Shown here: positions 5,659 to 6,405 of the stretch, one piece after another
Position numbering within the stretch: the first letter of the stretch is position 1
Layout of the letters: every line of letters starts with the position of its first letter
Assembly (NCBI GenBank): GCA_024280195.1
Contig: JAJRQP010000340.1
Coordinates: forward strand, 1-6,405
Direction of reading: 5' to 3'
Source: Bacteroidota bacterium
Lineage (GTDB): Bacteria; Bacteroidota; Bacteroidia; Flavobacteriales_D; Crocinitomicaceae
Length of the DNA stretch: 6,405 nucleotides
Notes under the pieces: model-generated
Told to the model about the DNA's origin: nothing
The model's database searches: none
The model's input: the letters and a program-made list of their open reading frames with translations, nothing else
Program-made: the position numbers and the translations under genes

Positions 5659-6405
5659 ATGAAAACAGGTAAAATTAATGTACAAACGGAAAATATATTT
5701 CCAATCATTAAGAAATTCTTGTATTCTGATCACGAGATTTTCTTACGTGAATTAGTTTCAAATGCAGTGGATGCTTCTCAAAAATTGAAGTTCTTTGCTA
5801 AGAATGGTGAATTCAAAGGAGAACTAGGAGAGTTGAAGGTAGATGTAATTCTGGATTCTTCAGAGAATACACTTACGATACGAGATTTTGGAATCGGAAT
5901 GACAGAAGAAGAGGTTGATAAGTACATCAATCAAATTGCTTTTTCTGGAGCGGAAGAATTTGTAGAAAAATATAAAGGTAAAGAAGGAGCAGAACAAATC
6001 ATTGGTCATTTTGGGCTTGGATTTTACTCTTCTTTCATGGTGGCTGATAAAGTTCAAATTAGATCTCTTTCTCATAAAGATGGCTCTAAAGCAATTCAAT
6101 GGGAGAGCAATGGTTCACCAGAATTTACGCTTGAAGAAATTGAAAAAGATACGGTTGGAACCGATATTGTTTTACATATTTCTGAAGAATCAAAAGAGTT
6201 TTAGAAAAAGCAAGAGTTCAAGGGGTTTTAGATAAGTATTGCAAGTTTTTGCCAATTCCTGTGTTTTTTGGAACTACAACAGAATACATAGACGATCCGA
6301 AAGGAGAGAAGGATGAGAATGATAAGGTAAAAAGAGTTGCCATTGACGTTCCTAATCAGGTGAATAATGTAGCTCCAGCTTGGACAAAGAAACCAGCTGA
6401 TTTAT
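5659..6405 (+). pseudogene. htpG: Molecular chaperone HtpG (Hsp90), N-terminal part, interrupted by an apparent frameshift; 3' end beyond window
   Basis: From ATG 5659 the first frame encodes 181 residues of the HtpG N-terminal GHKL ATPase domain and stops at TAG 6202-6204. Visible nucleotide-binding motifs are E31 (likely general base) and N35 in FLRELVSNAVDA; D76 with GIGM at 78-81; GHFGLGFYSSF at 116-126; and T168 near GTDIVLH. Rereading one base restores the family sequence from 6201 to the window end: 68 further codons beginning LEKARVQGVLDKY and continuing through FLPIPVFFGTTTEYIDDP to PAWTKKPADL, which enters the middle domain. Hsp90 proteins are about 600-650 residues, so the first frame alone would lack the middle and C-terminal domains and could not act as a clamp chaperone. 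Sequence on both sides of the break is well conserved, so this is either a sequencing error or a very recent mutation. Confidence 0.9.
6199..6204 (+). other. Frameshift site in htpG: short T run followed by premature TAG
   Basis: The bases are GAG TTTT AG. Related HtpG proteins would be expected to read Glu-Phe-Leu-Glu here, which needs five T residues (GAG TTT TTA GAA); only four are present at 6199-6202. The missing T makes TTT followed by TAG. The sequence lacks a canonical X-XXY-YYZ slippery heptamer, and slipping back one base would put the Phe tRNA on GTT, so programmed -1 frameshifting is unlikely. Confidence 0.8.

Noticed and set aside
6196..6206. Programmed -1 ribosomal frameshift in htpG
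   Set aside because: There is no slippery heptamer; re-pairing would place the Phe tRNA on GTT, and programmed frameshifting is not known for this family. An indel in the T run explains it more simply.
5860..6235. Short open frames overlapping htpG (minus 5860-6099, plus 6002-6235)
   Set aside because: The minus-strand frame is antisense to conserved Hsp90 sequence. The plus-strand frame up to about 6200 is out of phase with it, and only its last codons coincide with the shifted htpG frame.

Overview
The window is AT-rich and gene-dense. It looks like chromosomal DNA from a Bacteroidota bacterium, most likely Flavobacteriia (order Flavobacteriales). The evidence is the protein style of FtsH, HtpG, PyrE and the stand-alone biotin ligase, Bacteroidota-type -7 boxes (TAnnTTTG) at two gene starts, and start codons without clear Shine-Dalgarno sequences. 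The genus cannot be read from the sequence; a Fluviicola/Crocinitomix-like organism is only a guess.

Layout, left to right. Positions 1-1224 (minus) hold the N-terminal 408 codons of the membrane AAA+ protease FtsH, which runs off the left edge. Just upstream on the same strand is rsfS (ribosome silencing factor), and the two probably form an rsfS-ftsH operon. birA (biotin-protein ligase) is divergent from rsfS across an 83-bp promoter region. birA converges with a small SRPBCC-fold protein gene, and the two stop codons share one TTAA. The SRPBCC gene lies 7 bp downstream of pyrE (orotate phosphoribosyltransferase) and is probably co-transcribed with it. A Nudix hydrolase gene starts divergently from pyrE with only 8 bp between the start codons. 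It overlaps tail to tail, by 31 bp, a 487-residue polytopic membrane protein of unknown function. After a 118-bp divergent spacer comes htpG (Hsp90 family). It is interrupted after codon 181 by an apparent one-base loss in a T run and continues in another frame to the right edge.

Functionally this is mostly a housekeeping neighbourhood: protein quality control (FtsH, HtpG), translation control (RsfS), biotinylation of carboxylases (BirA), UMP synthesis (PyrE) and nucleotide hydrolysis (Nudix). The less ordinary elements are the uncharacterised membrane protein, the small SRPBCC protein, the tight promoter/start-codon overlap at pyrE/Nudix, and the htpG frameshift. I saw no mobile element, CRISPR array, tRNA or rRNA, and no convincing new biological system.
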